Shown here piece by piece: positions 11,618 through 23,972 of a stretch of 64,000 nucleotides of DNA. The number at the start of each line of letters is the position of its first letter. Positions within the stretch are counted from its first letter, which is position 1. The position numbers were made by a program, and so were the translations under genes. The notes under the pieces were generated by a model. It had not been told where the DNA came from and ran no database searches. It saw only the letters and a list, made by a program, of their open reading frames with translations. This DNA comes from Chalciporus piperatus (taxonomy: Eukaryota > Basidiomycota > Agaricomycetes > Boletales > Boletaceae), in contig JBBPTG010000118.1 of the NCBI GenBank assembly GCA_038093975.1, positions 1 to 64,000 on the forward strand, in the 5' to 3' direction.

Positions 11618-12039
11618 GATTCAGGACTGTTCGATGTTCGATGTTCGATGTTCGAGTTCAAGTGTACAAGCGCGTAGGGCCCAGGGGTATAGCCAAATTT
11701 GAGCCAAACAAACGCATCGTGGATAGTATCGTTGACCAGGACTGGCGAAGCGATGGTGTTCAATGTCAGTTCCTTCACTAGCCATCGCGGTCATCATATC
11801 TCGGCGTAGGTTGCTCTCCCGTCCAGCGAGCCGATCACATTGGATGTTGTAGCCAAACATTTGACAAGTGCGTGTGGGTACATGATAGGACCACATGGTA
11901 CAGAACCATCATGGGATAGGAACGTACTAGGGCCGGCATACGTATATCCGATGAAAATGACTGAGCTTATCTCCCACCTCTTGTTCAGCTCACGAGTGCG
12001 TATAACGTCGACGTTATCCAACCGAGACAGTATTACAGG
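11618..12039. promoter_or_regulatory. Divergent promoter shared by MAD2 and the LTA4H-type gene
   Basis: 422 bp between two oppositely oriented start codons. Apart from the heptamer repeat I see no firm TATA box or other named element. Confidence 0.5.
11629..11655. repeat. Heptamer microsatellite in the MAD2 leader
   Basis: Three perfect GTTCGAT units plus a fourth partial unit, read on the plus strand. They end 12 bases before the MAD2 start codon, so they should be in its 5' leader. Confidence 0.9.
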
Positions 12040-14770
12040 ATGGCTGCTCAAGTTCCAGTCGAAGACCCGACCAGTCAATCAAACTATTTGAAGATCGTCA
12101 CTCAGAACGTGAGCCTCGATTGGAAGATCGATTTCGAGAAAAACCATATCTATGGGTCGGCGACGCATCTGCTGGTTGCGAAAGAAGATGTCTCCGAGGT
12201 GATGTATGTTCGATTTCCTTTTTATGGTGACCGTTGTGACGAACGTTGATTGCGAGATGTCATTGATAGCTTCGACACGAACGCGTTGGACATTGAATCG
12301 GCCGAAGTGAATGGCAGTGTCGTGGAGGTTAGATTGGGTCCTGAACATGAAGTCATGGGATCTGCTCTCCATATCCCGCTTCCCCCCACTCGCGCAAAGG
12401 AGAATGTGACGGTGAAGATCACGTACAAGACGACTGATAGATGTCCTGCTCTCCAGTGGCTGGCGAAAGAGTACGTAGTCCAAACTTCATAACCGTTGCT
12501 CGATGGCTCCGAGTCGTGGCTCAGCGTTTCGTTCCTCACGTCTCGTGTTCTAGGCAGACGGAAGGGAAGGTATTCCCGTTCTTGTTCAGTCAGTGCCAGC
12601 CCATCTATGCACGAGCTTTGGCTCCCCTGCAAGGTTAGCTGGATCAGATTCTCTATCCTTTCACCGTTTGACGTCCATCCAAGATACCCCGTCTGTCAAG
12701 CTGGTATGCCGTACTTTACGATGCATATTGTCCAGTCAAACTCATTCTCGTGATAGACATACGACGCGAAAGTGACTTCTGTCCTTCCAGTACTCCTTTC
12801 CGCTCAACGGTTATCACCACCGTCGAATGGTCCAGCACATGGTGGCAAGGTCATCGGGAAGGACGCTGTTACTTATGAATACAGGCAGGTCTGTTTGCTT
12901 CGTTTCTGGTTCCTGGATCGTAAACTGATAGATCGTCACCAGATGGAACCCATCCCTTCGTATCTTTTGGCAATCGCCGCGGGCGACTTGGATTACCGTC
13001 CTTTCAAAGTGCCAGATGGGAAGAATTGGACGACTGGTGTATGGGCGGAGCCAAAGCGTTTGGACGCTGCTCACGAAGAGTTCTACCTTGACACTCCTAG
13101 GTCAGTTTTGCAATTTGTGGAAGCCCCCATGTGGCTTACTTGTAGGATATATGTAGGTACCTAGCTGCTGCTGAGGACCTCGCGGGTCCTTACAAATTCG
13201 GGGTGTATGACTTGCTCATACTTCCGCCTTCTTTCCCTTATGGTGGCATGGTGAGTTACCCCATCGTAAGTGCGTCTATGCGAATCTCATATGCCAGTGT
13301 TCGTCGTAGGAAAACCCTTGTATATCTTTCATGACACCCAGTAAGTTTCCTTCTCCTTCGAAGAAGCATGCGCTTCTTGATGTTTTTCTTTCCAGCCCTC
13401 ATCACCGGTGATAAATCTCTAACTGACGTTGTCATCCACGAGCTCACTCACTCCTGGTTCGGAAATGGCGTCACGTCAGTACCCGTTCCTACCTCTCTAA
13501 AAACACCAACTCCAATTCTAATCCTGATACGTCCAACCCAGCCATGCACATGCCTCCCACTTCTGGCTCAACGAGGGCTGGACGACCTACATCGAACGCC
13601 TCTTACAAGAACAGATCGGCTCCCCTGCCCAGCGTGGTCTGTCATACGTCATCGGCTACAAGAACCTCGTTGATGCGTTGAAACTCTTCGAACCTACCCC
13701 AAAGTACCAGAGGCTCGTCATTGGATTCGACAAGGGTGAGGACCCAGACTCTGCATACAGTCGGGTTCCGTACGACAAGGGCGCAAACTTTATTCTCCAC
13801 ATCGGTGAGTTGCGCTAAAGCGATGAAAGTTGGGTTGACTTGGGGGGGTGCTGATGAGGTTGGTTGGCAGAACGGACGTTGGGTATCGACGCGTTCCTAC
13901 CGTACGTCAAGGACTACGTGAGGACATATATGGGACATAGCATTACCACTACGCAGTGGAAGGACCATCTATATTCCTATTTCAGCAGCCAGGAAGACAA
14001 GATCAAGGCCCTTGACACCATCGATTGGGATGTAGGTGTTCTGGGATGACGTGACGTTTTGCGAGGTGCTGAGTTGTTCGTGCAGGCGTGGTTCTATGGC
14101 GAAGGCACCGCTTTGCCAGTCCAGATGGACTACGACTTGACGCTCGTCACCGCTGCGAACAGCCTTGCGGACCGCTGGAACGCGTCTCGCGATGTTGTTG
14201 ATCCGACTCAATTGGACTTCAAAGACTCTGACCTCGATGAACTCGACAGCAAACAACGAGGTATGTCAGCTTGGGGCATCTTTCTGCAATATCATGCATC
14301 TGATCCTGATCGCGCGCATGTACAGCCGTCTTCCTGGAACGTCTGGAGACGTACCCCGCCCTCCCATCGACCCATCTCCTCCACTTCGACGCGCTCTACC
14401 AGCTCTCCGAGACAACGAACGCGGAGATCCGGACGCCCTTTTACCTCGTCATGCTCAAAGATCCTACTTCCCCTGCGGCCCAACAATACGCCCAACGAGT
14501 GGCCGACTGGGTGATCGGCAAAGGCTCTGGGGTCATTCAGGGACGAATGAAGTTCTGTCGACCATTGTTCAGAGTGGTGAACAAGGTAAATCACAAGATT
14601 GCGGTCGATGCGTTTGTCAGCGCGCGGACGTCGTTCCATCCTATTGCTCAGAAGCTCATCGAGAAGGTACGTTGGTTATACCTTGTTGGTGTGTGTGTGT
14701 ATGTGGTTGACATGACATGGATGGTTGGCCTCGCCAGGATCTTGGCTTGAGCGCTGAATCACGCAAGTGA
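12040..14770 (+). CDS. Leukotriene A4 hydrolase-type M1 aminopeptidase
   Basis: Zinc aminopeptidase/epoxide hydrolase of 643 residues, cytosolic. Fourteen exons: 12040-12203, 12270-12470, 12554-12633, 12684-12703, 12757-12888, 12943-13100, 13157-13250, 13310-13340, 13396-13474, 13542-13804, 13871-14031, 14086-14260, 14326-14666, 14738-14770. The substrate motif GGMEN is at 281-285, the zinc motif HELTH at 308-312 and the third ligand Glu331 in WLNEGW, exactly 18 residues after the second His. SQCQPIYAR and QDTPSVKL are typical of the LTA4H branch, as is the helical C-terminal domain with QGRMKFCRP and [12 protein letters not shown]. Fungal members mainly trim peptides. The last 11 codons come from a separate exon that matches the expected ending. 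Confidence 0.95.
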
Positions 14771-15443
14771 TGGCCTAAATCATGAACTTGGAAGCCACCA
14801 GTACGAATGAGAAGCTGAGAAGTACCCCGTATTAGTGCACGATGTAACATACGTGTGAGAACACATGACGAGATTGATATGTAGTCTTTTTTATCTTGAC
14901 AGCGAATTCGGGTTGGGGTTGGCATTTCTCCATTGTTTGAAGGAGTGCTTCAATTCGCTCCTCGGTTCCGAGTATGTCTGTTATGATGAGTTCATCGGAT
15001 GCGGAGCGCGTTTGTCGTAAGAGCATGGGAACAAGTTCGCTGCATGTCTGGGGAGGTAATGTGTAGATCGATTCTTACCCTCTTTCGTGAACGTGCCCAG
15101 GGTCGCTGCCACGCCCTTGGGTGACGGCCGTGGGTTGGGTCGTCTACGCTAGTCAAGTTGTGGTAGGCTTCGCAAGACTGTCTTTGGTTGTGGATCGCCT
15201 TACGATTTAAACTTCGTGTAGACTCGAGAAGCTGAGAAGAGTTCAATATAAGTCCCCCATATAATTATTAGTCCGTCGTGCATGCTGTATGAAATGAATG
15301 AGCACACGCTCGACTGCCAGTTATAGATCGTTGCAAGGGACCGGTTCAGGGTACAGGTAGCCGAGCAGAGAAGGCCAGAAACTCTCGAGCACAGGACAAA
15401 GTCAGGACTCAGCGCTGCCCTGCTTCTTCAAAAACGGACGGTC
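14771..15443. other. Intergenic with a possible minus-strand exon remnant (14832-15246)
   Basis: On the minus strand two frames can be joined across an intron (donor about 15078, acceptor about 15036) to read a helical segment containing LVPMLLRQTRSASDELI and ERIEALLQTMEKC. It looks protein-like but starts without context and ends in a poor tail. I treat it as a possible leftover 3' exon. Confidence 0.25.
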
Positions 15444-16530
15444 ATGAAGTCCCTACGCTCGACTTTCCTCTCCTACGAGGCATTTGGAGTCTCGTCGCCG
15501 TTCGACCCAAACTTTCACTATGTCACCTCGCCCACGTTTCCACCGTTGATCCTCGGCGCACTCCGTTTGCTGTTTGCAGTATACACACTCGTTACAATCA
15601 TCACCGTTCTCGCCTTCGAATCTCTCGTATACCATGATTCCAACTCGTGAGTGGCTATCCTCGGTCCCGTCGGGTTTCGTGCAGCGCTGTGAATTGACCA
15701 TTTTTGTAGATTCTTGTCCTACTTCACGGATGTCTCCTACATTGGAATAGTAGCCTATTTCTGGGCTTCTAGCGTCCAAACTCTGGCTTTCGCACTCCGT
15801 GGTCGGAAAAGTTACCCATTGCAAGGCTGGCCGCGGGTCCTTCAACTCCTCCACGTCCTGTTGTATTCTACCATCGTCGTATATCGTGAGTCCCTGCTTT
15901 CTATTCCTGTAGAAGACTTTCCTGATCAGTAAATGACCACAACAATCAGCCATCATCGTTACTGCTGTGTTCTGGGCTCTCCTCGCCTCGCCGTCAACAT
16001 TTCAGACGAGATATTCCGGTGCGTCTCCATGGAATTGCCGCCCTACCCGTCGGATGTTGAGTCGAAACCAATCGTAGCTTGGTCCAATATCTCTCAACAT
16101 GCTATGAACTCCGGTTTTGCGCTCTTCGAGATTCTGTTCACGCATAGCGGTCCTAGTCCATGGATGCACACCATCCCACTCGTTATACTCCTCGCATGCT
16201 ATTTGGGTGTCGCGTACATCACTCATGCCACCCAAGGATTCTACAGTACGTCATTTATTGTCCCTGATCGATGAAACATATGGCCTCACGATCATATGAT
16301 CAGCCTATTCGTTCCTTGACCCCTCCACGGAACATGCCTTGCTTGCAGCATACATCGTCGGAATCGCGGTTGGATGTTGTCTGGTGTTCGCCGTCGTGAA
16401 AGGTATTTGCACATTACGTCGGCGGATCGGGTTTTGGTACGGAAGGTTCGAAGACACCGCTGAGCCAGAGGCGCTCGACGAATGGGAAGACGTGGCCATA
16501 CCCAAGGATTCCACAGTTTCTGAGGCCTGA
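15444..16530 (+). CDS. FAR-17a/AIG1-like integral membrane protein
   Basis: Five exons (15444-15646, 15710-15885, 15950-16018, 16078-16245, 16304-16530) give 280 residues with about six hydrophobic helices. NISQHAMNSGFALFEI, the YLGVAYITHATQGFYTYSFLDP block and the following helix ending KGICTLRR match the pattern I know from basidiomycete proteins annotated FAR-17a/AIG1-like. Human AIG1 and ADTRP of this family hydrolyse fatty-acid esters of hydroxy fatty acids through Thr and His, but that activity is not shown for fungi. The third intron (16019-16077) is required, because the frame before it stops. The C-terminal tail is acidic and probably cytosolic. Confidence 0.7.
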
Positions 16531-17723
16531 TCTTGGGCCTGATTATATCTCGCATTTTGAACCCACCCTCTCATTAAGGAAGGATCCTGATAAGCAAGTC
16601 AGCAGGTATAAGGGATGCGCCGGACGCCGAACACTTGCTGATTATCGTTTATTGGCGTCACCGTTGCACCCGAGTTGATCTTGCTGTCAGGTACTTTAGC
16701 TCATAGTAAATTTCATGATTGAGTTATTATTATTGGCATCTGGGCCAATAGGCTGTTGGGTTTAACCCTGCTTAACCATGCCCCTTGGTGTCTATAGCGG
16801 AATAGGCTCTAATATGTAGACTCGCCAAGTTGTTTGATGAACTTTTGATCTCATTTGTGGGGGTGGGGCCTGGGGAGAGGGACAGGTCCAAAGCTCACAT
16901 CGTGCCTGGTTCTCCCCTTGTGATACGTCAACTGCGATTCTTGGAATCTAGGTCTTGTGCCAGTGGGCCTGGTTTCTGAAACTGGGGTTGTCTCATCCTC
17001 GTAGCTGAATTTCCCCCATGATGGGAGGGAACCTGCCAGTGGGGGCCCGGCGGGGAATGTCAAAAAACGCCGATCACCTATTTTTGCGGGGTACTACATT
17101 GACAGCCTCCGTCTAGCCGACGCAATGCTAATTTCTCCCGCACGAAGTTGGTCTATAGTTGATCAATCCTTGCCTACACCAGTCTTTGTATTTCAGGCGC
17201 GATTGAATTTCCTGGCTAGCTCCCCGTTCGGTCGAGACAAGTGTCGGCCGCTCAAAGTCCGGAACGTAACTTGTATTCAGGCCAGCAGGTGACACTTGGC
17301 TTCGGGGCGCGCACGTCTTGAAACCGGGTAACAGATGCCCAATGACATCGTGATCACGGATCACCATGACATCCATCCGAGGAGACCTTATTTTTCGTCC
17401 TCTTTGGTACGTGATCCGGGGCTCCGAACTGCTAATCAGAAGCAGATCCATCGCCTCGAGGCTTCCGCATCCATACCCTTGTGATCCTTCACAGATGACA
17501 TCGGCCAACCGCATTTTGAAACCGCTAACGGACGATGCCCGGTGAGCGTGTCCTGTGGTCCAACTATTTTTCCGCATGTCCCGCTTACAATGTCAATGGG
17601 GGGGAAAGGTTGGGCCGTCATTAGATGCTATGGACACGACTATAAGAAGGCTCTAACATGACCTTCTAGGATTGTCGTCGTCCTGGGATTCACCGTCGAA
17701 ACATCACCCAACGAGTCTAAGTC
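16531..17723. other. Intergenic, no gene seen
   Basis: Includes the promoter of the esterase at 17724. The longest minus frame (17128-17577) has no splice partner and a composition unlike a protein. Confidence 0.5.
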
Positions 17724-18962
17724 ATGGTTCACCTTCCAGGTTTGAAGATCGTGTCGGCTTTCTTGGCCCTCATTACGCCCTCCATCGCGCTCGGTGTCGC
17801 ACCTGGTCAGATCAAGAACTTGGTCACTTTCGGTGACTCGTACACCGATGCATCGTACTACCCAAGTGCTGATGGTGGCTGGCAATGGCCTACCTATGCC
17901 GCTGACTACGGAAAGTTCAACCTTTACGGTGAGTTCTCTTCGACCATCGATGCGTTGGCAGGGGAGAATGTATGCTTATCCACTTAATCAGGTTACGCCA
18001 AGTCTGGTGCCACTTGCTCCAACTACCTGACCTACCGTCCTTTCCCTCCCATCATGGAGTCCCAGATGCCGTTGTACTTCAATCAGACCTACAACGGAAC
18101 TCTTCGTCTCAACCCCCAGGAGACCGTGTACACCATCTGGATCGGAACCAACGATCTTGGTGCCAACGCGCTCATAACCGGCAGTGACATGCCTGGTGTG
18201 TCCATCGTCCCCGTCAGACAATGCGTGGTCGACGTCTTGAGACGCTTGTACGACAGTGGTGCACGCAACTTTATCATGCAGAACGTGCGTATCGCGCGTA
18301 TTTCTGAAAGGATGAACGCTCATCTGAAACTGTGATTATAGATCATCCCTCTCGACCTCACCATCCTCTACTCTCCCCATTCCTACCCTAGCAGGTACTG
18401 GAATGCCGAGCGCAACACCACCGCATGGGCCGTTCTCATGAGGGAGCTCGTCAGCTCCGGCAACAAGATCACCGACCTTATGCTCGAAGCTCTCGTTCCC
18501 ACTCTCCCTGGCGCTCACGTCGGTCAGTTTCTCTCACGTCTTGGGCATGTGCCCCACCTGATTTTTTTTTTTGCTAACCTGCGCACATCACAGCTACCTT
18601 TGACTCGTACGGTCTTTTCACGGACATCTACAACAACCCTAAAGCCTACCTCAACGGCACCGCTCCTCTCAACGTGACTGGCTGCATCAACTCTTGCGTT
18701 TACCCCCTCGGCGGAGGCAACGCCACCTGCACCACCGCCAAGGGCAAAGATCAGGACAGTTTCCTGTGGTACGTCATCCTTCTTCTTCTTCCCCCGCCCC
18801 ACAACGTCTTTCTGTCGCGAGGTTTTTGATGGTTTAACTCATTTTCCGTCTCCCAGGTACGACGAGCTCCACCCATCCGAGCAGACCGGCAGAGTGATTG
18901 CTCGCGAGATCACCAAAGTTATGCAGGGTGACTGGAGTCCATGGGCAACCTGGTTGAGCTGA
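17724..18962 (+). CDS. Secreted SGNH/GDSL esterase (carbohydrate esterase family 16-like)
   Basis: Five exons (17724-17928, 17992-18284, 18342-18522, 18594-18768, 18857-18962) give 319 residues. A signal peptide ends near residue 23 (SIALG). Block I TFGDSYTD holds nucleophile Ser39, block III is IWIGTNDLG around 118-125, and block V DELHPS supplies Asp287 and His290. CE16 enzymes deacetylate xylo- and chito-oligosaccharides outside the cell, which fits a wood or litter fungus. Several NxT/NxS sites suggest N-glycosylation. A plain GDSL lipase is the alternative. Confidence 0.92.
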
Positions 18963-19476
18963 ACGGTTACTTGCCTGGTTCACATGATCATTCTCTTTAT
19001 CGGTAACTCTATCTTGGGATCACGAGTTCTACGCTGTTTTACGAAAAGCAACTGTACATAGTATCGTTGGTTTGATGTCCAATTCTTGATGAAAAATAAC
19101 ATGACTCATGTATGGGTTGCAACTCCTTGGATTAATCTAAGGACGCGTCGCTCTGACAAGCATGTCTTGTTCTTGCAGCATTCCAAAGGCGAAAGCGCAA
19201 GTGAGATTTGATGTAAGGAAAACCATCGACGCAGCCACATTGTCTCCATTGAAATTCATGTTCTCCTGCGATCATGGGTGAAAGGGGACGGCTGTTCTGC
19301 ACAAGGGAAGGGAGAGTTGTTTCCTGCTGTCCATAGATAGGTATCTTTTCAACAACAAGCGTCCACTTCCCGCCGAACCCTAACTCAGATGACATACAAC
19401 ACGCCCGTCCACTGCCAACCCAACACGTAGTGAACTTGGTATATCCTGCAACACGCGACGCCCCACACGCATACAA
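18963..19476. other. Convergent intergenic region, no gene seen
   Basis: Between the 3' ends of the esterase and the GGA-type adaptor. Nothing recognised. Confidence 0.5.
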
Positions 19477-21297
19477 TCAGAAAAGCCCAGCTAGATCGGC
19501 GAATGGATCTTTGCCTTGAGCAGTGGCTGGCTGAGACTGCGTCCGTTGTCCAGTCGCAGCGCCCATCGTCTGATTCCGGAATCCGCCTAGACCAGGCGGT
19601 ATAGCAGGTCCCGAGGGTGGTGTCGCGGCACCCAAAGACGAGCTCCGTGGACCACCAGAAGCTGGAATGCCCAATCCCGCTCCAAACGGCATCGACTGAC
19701 TCGGAGGCTTTGGTTGCATCATGTTTGCAAACTGCGCCTGCCCCATGATTGGCACGGCTTGCGATTGGGCGGTGGAAGATTGGGGGTGCATTAACGAGCC
19801 CATTGACAGACCAGATGACGACGACCCTGCGCCGTAAGCGACAGGAGGGCTCGTCGCTCTCCCTGCAGCGCCGTTGGTGGAGCCGTTCGATGGGGTAGGT
19901 GTTCCGGGGAGCATTATCGATCCAAATTGGGGATGTGGTTGTGAGTCTGCTGTAATCGAGAATGGCGCAGATACAGCTGGAGGTCGCGTCGCGTTATCGA
20001 CGGGAGGTGCTTGTTGCGAGAACAAACTCATTAAATCGTCAACCGTGTTCCCACTTCCTGATCCGTATTGGGGTGTATCGGTTGATCCATCGTCGAGGTC
20101 GATTAAGGAAGAGGCGACAGTGTCAGCTCCTGATCCAGATCCTGACGCTATCGTGGTTGGAATTGATGCTACAGCGGCAAAGTCTCCTTTTTGGAATGCC
20201 TCGAACCGCGCTAAAGCAGTATTGATTTGGTCATTTGCTTCCAGGAAAGCGTCTACGGAAGGATGAGTGATCATGCAAGGATTCCAACGCTCCAGCTTAC
20301 TTAGCGACTCTGGGTCATCTGACTCTGCATCGGACACCCATTTCTGTAGCTTTGGACGTGCACCCTTCAGAAGCGCTGCCACCTGATCATATGCATCTCC
20401 TTTTGCCCACCGCTCGCCCCTTTCCGCATCCACGTTGTCTAACATCTCATTCAGCAGCACCACCTTGCTCTGCAATTTCGCCAGTTCCCCAAGAGACTGA
20501 CTACGATAGTCCGGCTTGGCATCTGGGTTTGCTCCTGCCAACATTTTCATCAACTCCTGTGCTGCGGCCAGATCGCGGGGTGTCCCTCGTCGAATAAGCT
20601 CTTGTAGTTTCGCTGACTGTGCTTCTCTGTCCTCATTCTCCAACTCTTCTGGTGTTTTGATCGTCTTTGTCAACGAGTCAGCACGTTTTGATGTAGCCGT
20701 AGATATAAGTCGAGCCATACCATCGTGTTTTCATCAGCGACGTTTCTCCTCGACGAATCTCTGAATCGATACCCCTTGAATGTTAGTAGACGATGCATGT
20801 CCCTAATATTCCCGAGATCCTCCTTCCACCTCGAGTCGACACATATGCCCTCCTTCCAACCATGGATGAGATCCAATATTCGTGACATGACGGGACCGGG
20901 GAACGGTGGTGGTCGTTCCGGAAACTTGCGAACGAGCTCATTCAAGAACTCCTTGGTCGCTATTTGAAGATGTAGGGGGTATCCACATGATTGGACGAGT
21001 GTGTCGAGCACAGCGAGAGCGCGGATCGCGATATGGGGATTTCTGTGGTTCGCCAACCGGGCGATGAACATGGAAGCATCACGAGGCCTTTTATTTGAGC
21101 TCGCGTGAGTGATACAAGGGTGAAACGAAGACGACATGGACTCGTACTCACGTATTGGCCTTCTTGGTGTTTATGTATTCTGCGACTTCGAGATGGCGGG
21201 CGTAGTTTGGTTCTGCGAGGGATGTGTCGCAGGCGTTGGTGATGAGGACGTCCAACTTCGATACGTTCAACCACGCCGTTGCACTCTGCGATAACAT
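19477..21297 (-). CDS. GGA-type clathrin adaptor with VHS and GAT domains
   Basis: Trans-Golgi sorting adaptor of 566 residues: VHS binds cargo, GAT binds Arf and ubiquitin. Exons are 21297-21152, 21087-20721 and 20664-19477. The VHS domain (about 14-150) shows ITNACDTSLAEPNYARHLEVAEYI and TKEFLNELVRKFPERPP. The GAT domain (about 178-320) contains LQELIRRGTPRDLAAAQELMK and LNEMLDNV. The last intron (20720-20665, branch-like CTGAC) must be removed or the GAT frame is lost. After GAT comes a Ser/Pro/Gly-rich tail ending in DPFADLAGLF, with no gamma-adaptin ear. An upstream start with a 14-codon first exon near 21580 is possible. Confidence 0.9.
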
Positions 21298-21674
21298 GTT
21301 GACCAGTTCGAGGAGGAGGCTGTCGGCGACGGCGCAGCGGTATGATGTGTCACAGAAACCCGTGGGAATCTATTAGTGCACCGATTTGGACTTGGACCAG
21401 AAAGGTCATGTCCACCGACAATCCTCAGCATGTGGAGGTTCGAGGTTAACGGGTGCGTTTGAAGTAAAGAAAGACTTGTGGTTGTCATCCCAATACAGGG
21501 GGACACACCAACATCCACCAGGTCGTCACATACTCACAGAATTCACGTCCTCCAACCTGAGGATGTGTGGGTCCGACATTGTCTGCTGCACTAACCTTGC
21601 TCTTGCCAGGAACATACCCATGCGGGGTGACATCTTCTTTGTCCATGCGCTGTGAACATCCGCATTGACACGTT

Positions 21675-21821
21675 TTGTGACGCTTTGACAGTGGGTGCTT
21701 ATACTGCACTGTCTAGGCGCTACTGCCGCTTTGAGGTTTCAAACAAAGACGCCAATTTCCGTCAACACCTCCACATCATGTACACAGCGTTAAACAAGCA
21801 TAGACCCCAGACAGATATAAA
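21675..21821 (+). promoter_or_regulatory. Promoter module of zinc-finger gene 1, shared with gene 2
   Basis: Contains in order TTGTGACGCTTTGACAGTG, CTACTGCCGCTTTG, AAACAAAGACGCCAATTTCC, a CGTTAAACAAGC block and a TATAAA at 21816-21821. The same blocks occur in the same order before the paralogue at 27373. Confidence 0.8.
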
Positions 21822-21993
21822 GTCCGGTAGGTCACGGTAATTGGGCCATACAATCACATCATCCCCTTCACCTTGGGAGACGCTGGTCATTCTCCTCAAG
21901 ACATTCGATACCCTCTTGTACATTCACTGTATACCATTCCTCACGCACCTCACGATCCCCACTACCTGTATCCCTAATATCATACCTCCTATC

Positions 21994-23024
21994 ATGGCAC
22001 CCGTGAAGGTAAGTTCTCATCCTCTCAATCCCACTTTCCTGATACTGATTTATCTTCTTCACAGTCTTTCCAGTGCTCTTTCGAAGGCTGTCACGACGTT
22101 TTCACCAAAGCCTCCGAGCTCAAGAAGCATGAGGTCGCCCATGCGCATCCCGAAAAGTGCGCCCAACCTCTGTCTTCTGGTGCAAAGCACTAACAAACTT
22201 GTCCTGGCCGCGTCCAAAGAATTTTCAGGTGCCCAGTTTGCGACTTCACTACGCTACAGAAGAAGAATCTTCACATCCACACGGCCAGGCAGTAAGTTGA
22301 CCTTAATATGTCTTAACACTGCTGTACTGATATCCCCCCTTTCAGCACTGGAGAAAAACGGTTCCAGTGTCCTCATACAATCCTTGACTCTCCCGACCCT
22401 AGTGCTACCTCCGAGCCAGAACCAATCCCTGTGCAAAGGCAATGCGAGTTCAGAACCAGCGACCCTGCTGCCTTGACGCGTCACCGCAAAGCTCACCACG
22501 GTTACATTCCCACTCGTCGCGGTCGTCTTCCCCACGGTTCTGGCTCACCTTCGCTTGTGGCCACCTTGCCCACGGATGCACCCCGTTGTGAAACTGTTGA
22601 ACGTCGCGGCTCCTTCCTTGTGCCAGCAGACACGAATGGTCCTAGTAGCGATTCTGACCGTCCTTCCCCTGATTCTCCCCGCTCTCCGAGAACACTCTCT
22701 TGGACCGGCGGCGTCGACGCTTACCAAAGCGAAACCATGGACGTCGATGCATCTGACGCGCCCGGCTATAGCTCGGAATCTGGCGAGGTCGCGCCCGAAC
22801 AGTACTTTCCTGTCGAACCTTACTATTCCCTGCAAACTACTTACTCTGGCCCTATCGAAATCCCGCTTCCGATGTCAGATTTCGACTCGTATCTCTTGGC
22901 CCAGCTTGACTCAATGGCGACGGGTCGCGAGGCATGTCTTTGCCCAGAGTGGATGATCGAAGCTGGTATTGATGGATGGGACGAGTCGGTCTTGGCGGCC
23001 CACCGAGAGTACTATGCCGCTTGA
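21994..23024 (+). CDS. C2H2 zinc-finger protein, paralogue 1
   Basis: Exons 21994-22008 (five codons), 22065-22156, 22229-22291 and 22346-23024 give 282 residues. Finger 1 uses C9, C14, H27, H31. Finger 2 uses C37, C40, H53, H57 and is followed by a TGEK linker. Finger 3 has its first cysteine at 65 but the second at 90, so 24 residues sit where 2-4 are normal; H103 and H107 follow. The rest is Ser/Pro-rich and acidic, with a conserved C-terminal block CLCPEWMIEAGIDGWDESV. It is probably a nuclear DNA-binding regulator. Targets are unknown. A diverged copy with the same exon plan lies at 27373. Confidence 0.85.
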
Positions 23025-23972
23025 ACTGACGCACGTCATCTTGGACTTTATGGACTTTTATTTTTCACCCCTCTTATTGTTTTTTTCTACAACACCACAC
23101 ACTCCTTGGCTCGTATAGTACTCACGTTCTTTCTGATAGAATTCACCCCGTCAATATCCTGTCCACTCCTTTGTATGGCTAGTCTGTGATCCCATCCTCG
23201 TAGCTAGATTTACTGATAGATTTATAATACCCCATTGATTGCGATTGATATATCATGGTTACATCACCTCACTATACCCAGAGGGTTCAATGGCTCCTCT
23301 ACAACACTTCGTTGTGCCCACTCACTGCAGCCATCAACTCGAGTATTAATTTCCGAGGATTTCTAACCCTGCTCTCCACGAGGAAACACAGTCCGACTAT
23401 GCTTGCGTTGTAATTTAACCTCTGGGTGTTATCAAACTCTGCGAGTCCTAGCTCCAGACATCCTGATCGATACACATTGAATCAGGGCCCAGTGCCATGG
23501 CCCATGATCACGCATCATGCATCACCCGCCATTGGCAGCGGGGACAAACCCCGATCACGACGAACCTCTCAGTAGAGCAAAACAACTGTCTTCTGCTAAG
23601 TACGAGCAACGTACGCGCCTGCAGGCCTGAATGAAGTTAATGAAGTGAGCTTGGCCCAAGCTTGGCCGTTCCCCACGCCGCCCCGTCTGAAAGGTTCATG
23701 ACATCAGTCCCACAGTGTGACTCGCAGCATGGTGACTGATCATGTCTGCATCTCCGTCCACGTACCTGCATTGGTCACGGTGAGCGCCGGTGAGCCTCGC
23801 GCGCTGCCCTCGCTGCCCCGGTGAGCACCCTTGGATGATCCTAATCACGTGGGACAGCTGTCAGACGCGTATAGCTTATCCCATATTGCCGGAATGTCTG
23901 GATATAAATAACGACATGACCTCTCTGCTGGAACATCCGCATCTGCAAGCTTGACTCGTCTCAGCGTAAAGA
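23025..23972. other. Intergenic, with TATA box of the MFS gene
   Basis: A TATAAATA at 23903-23910 lies 70 bp before the transporter start. The remainder holds no gene I can support. Confidence 0.5.

Noticed and set aside
17128..17577. 149-codon minus-strand frame
   Set aside because: No intron signals, no similarity and no conserved-looking motif.
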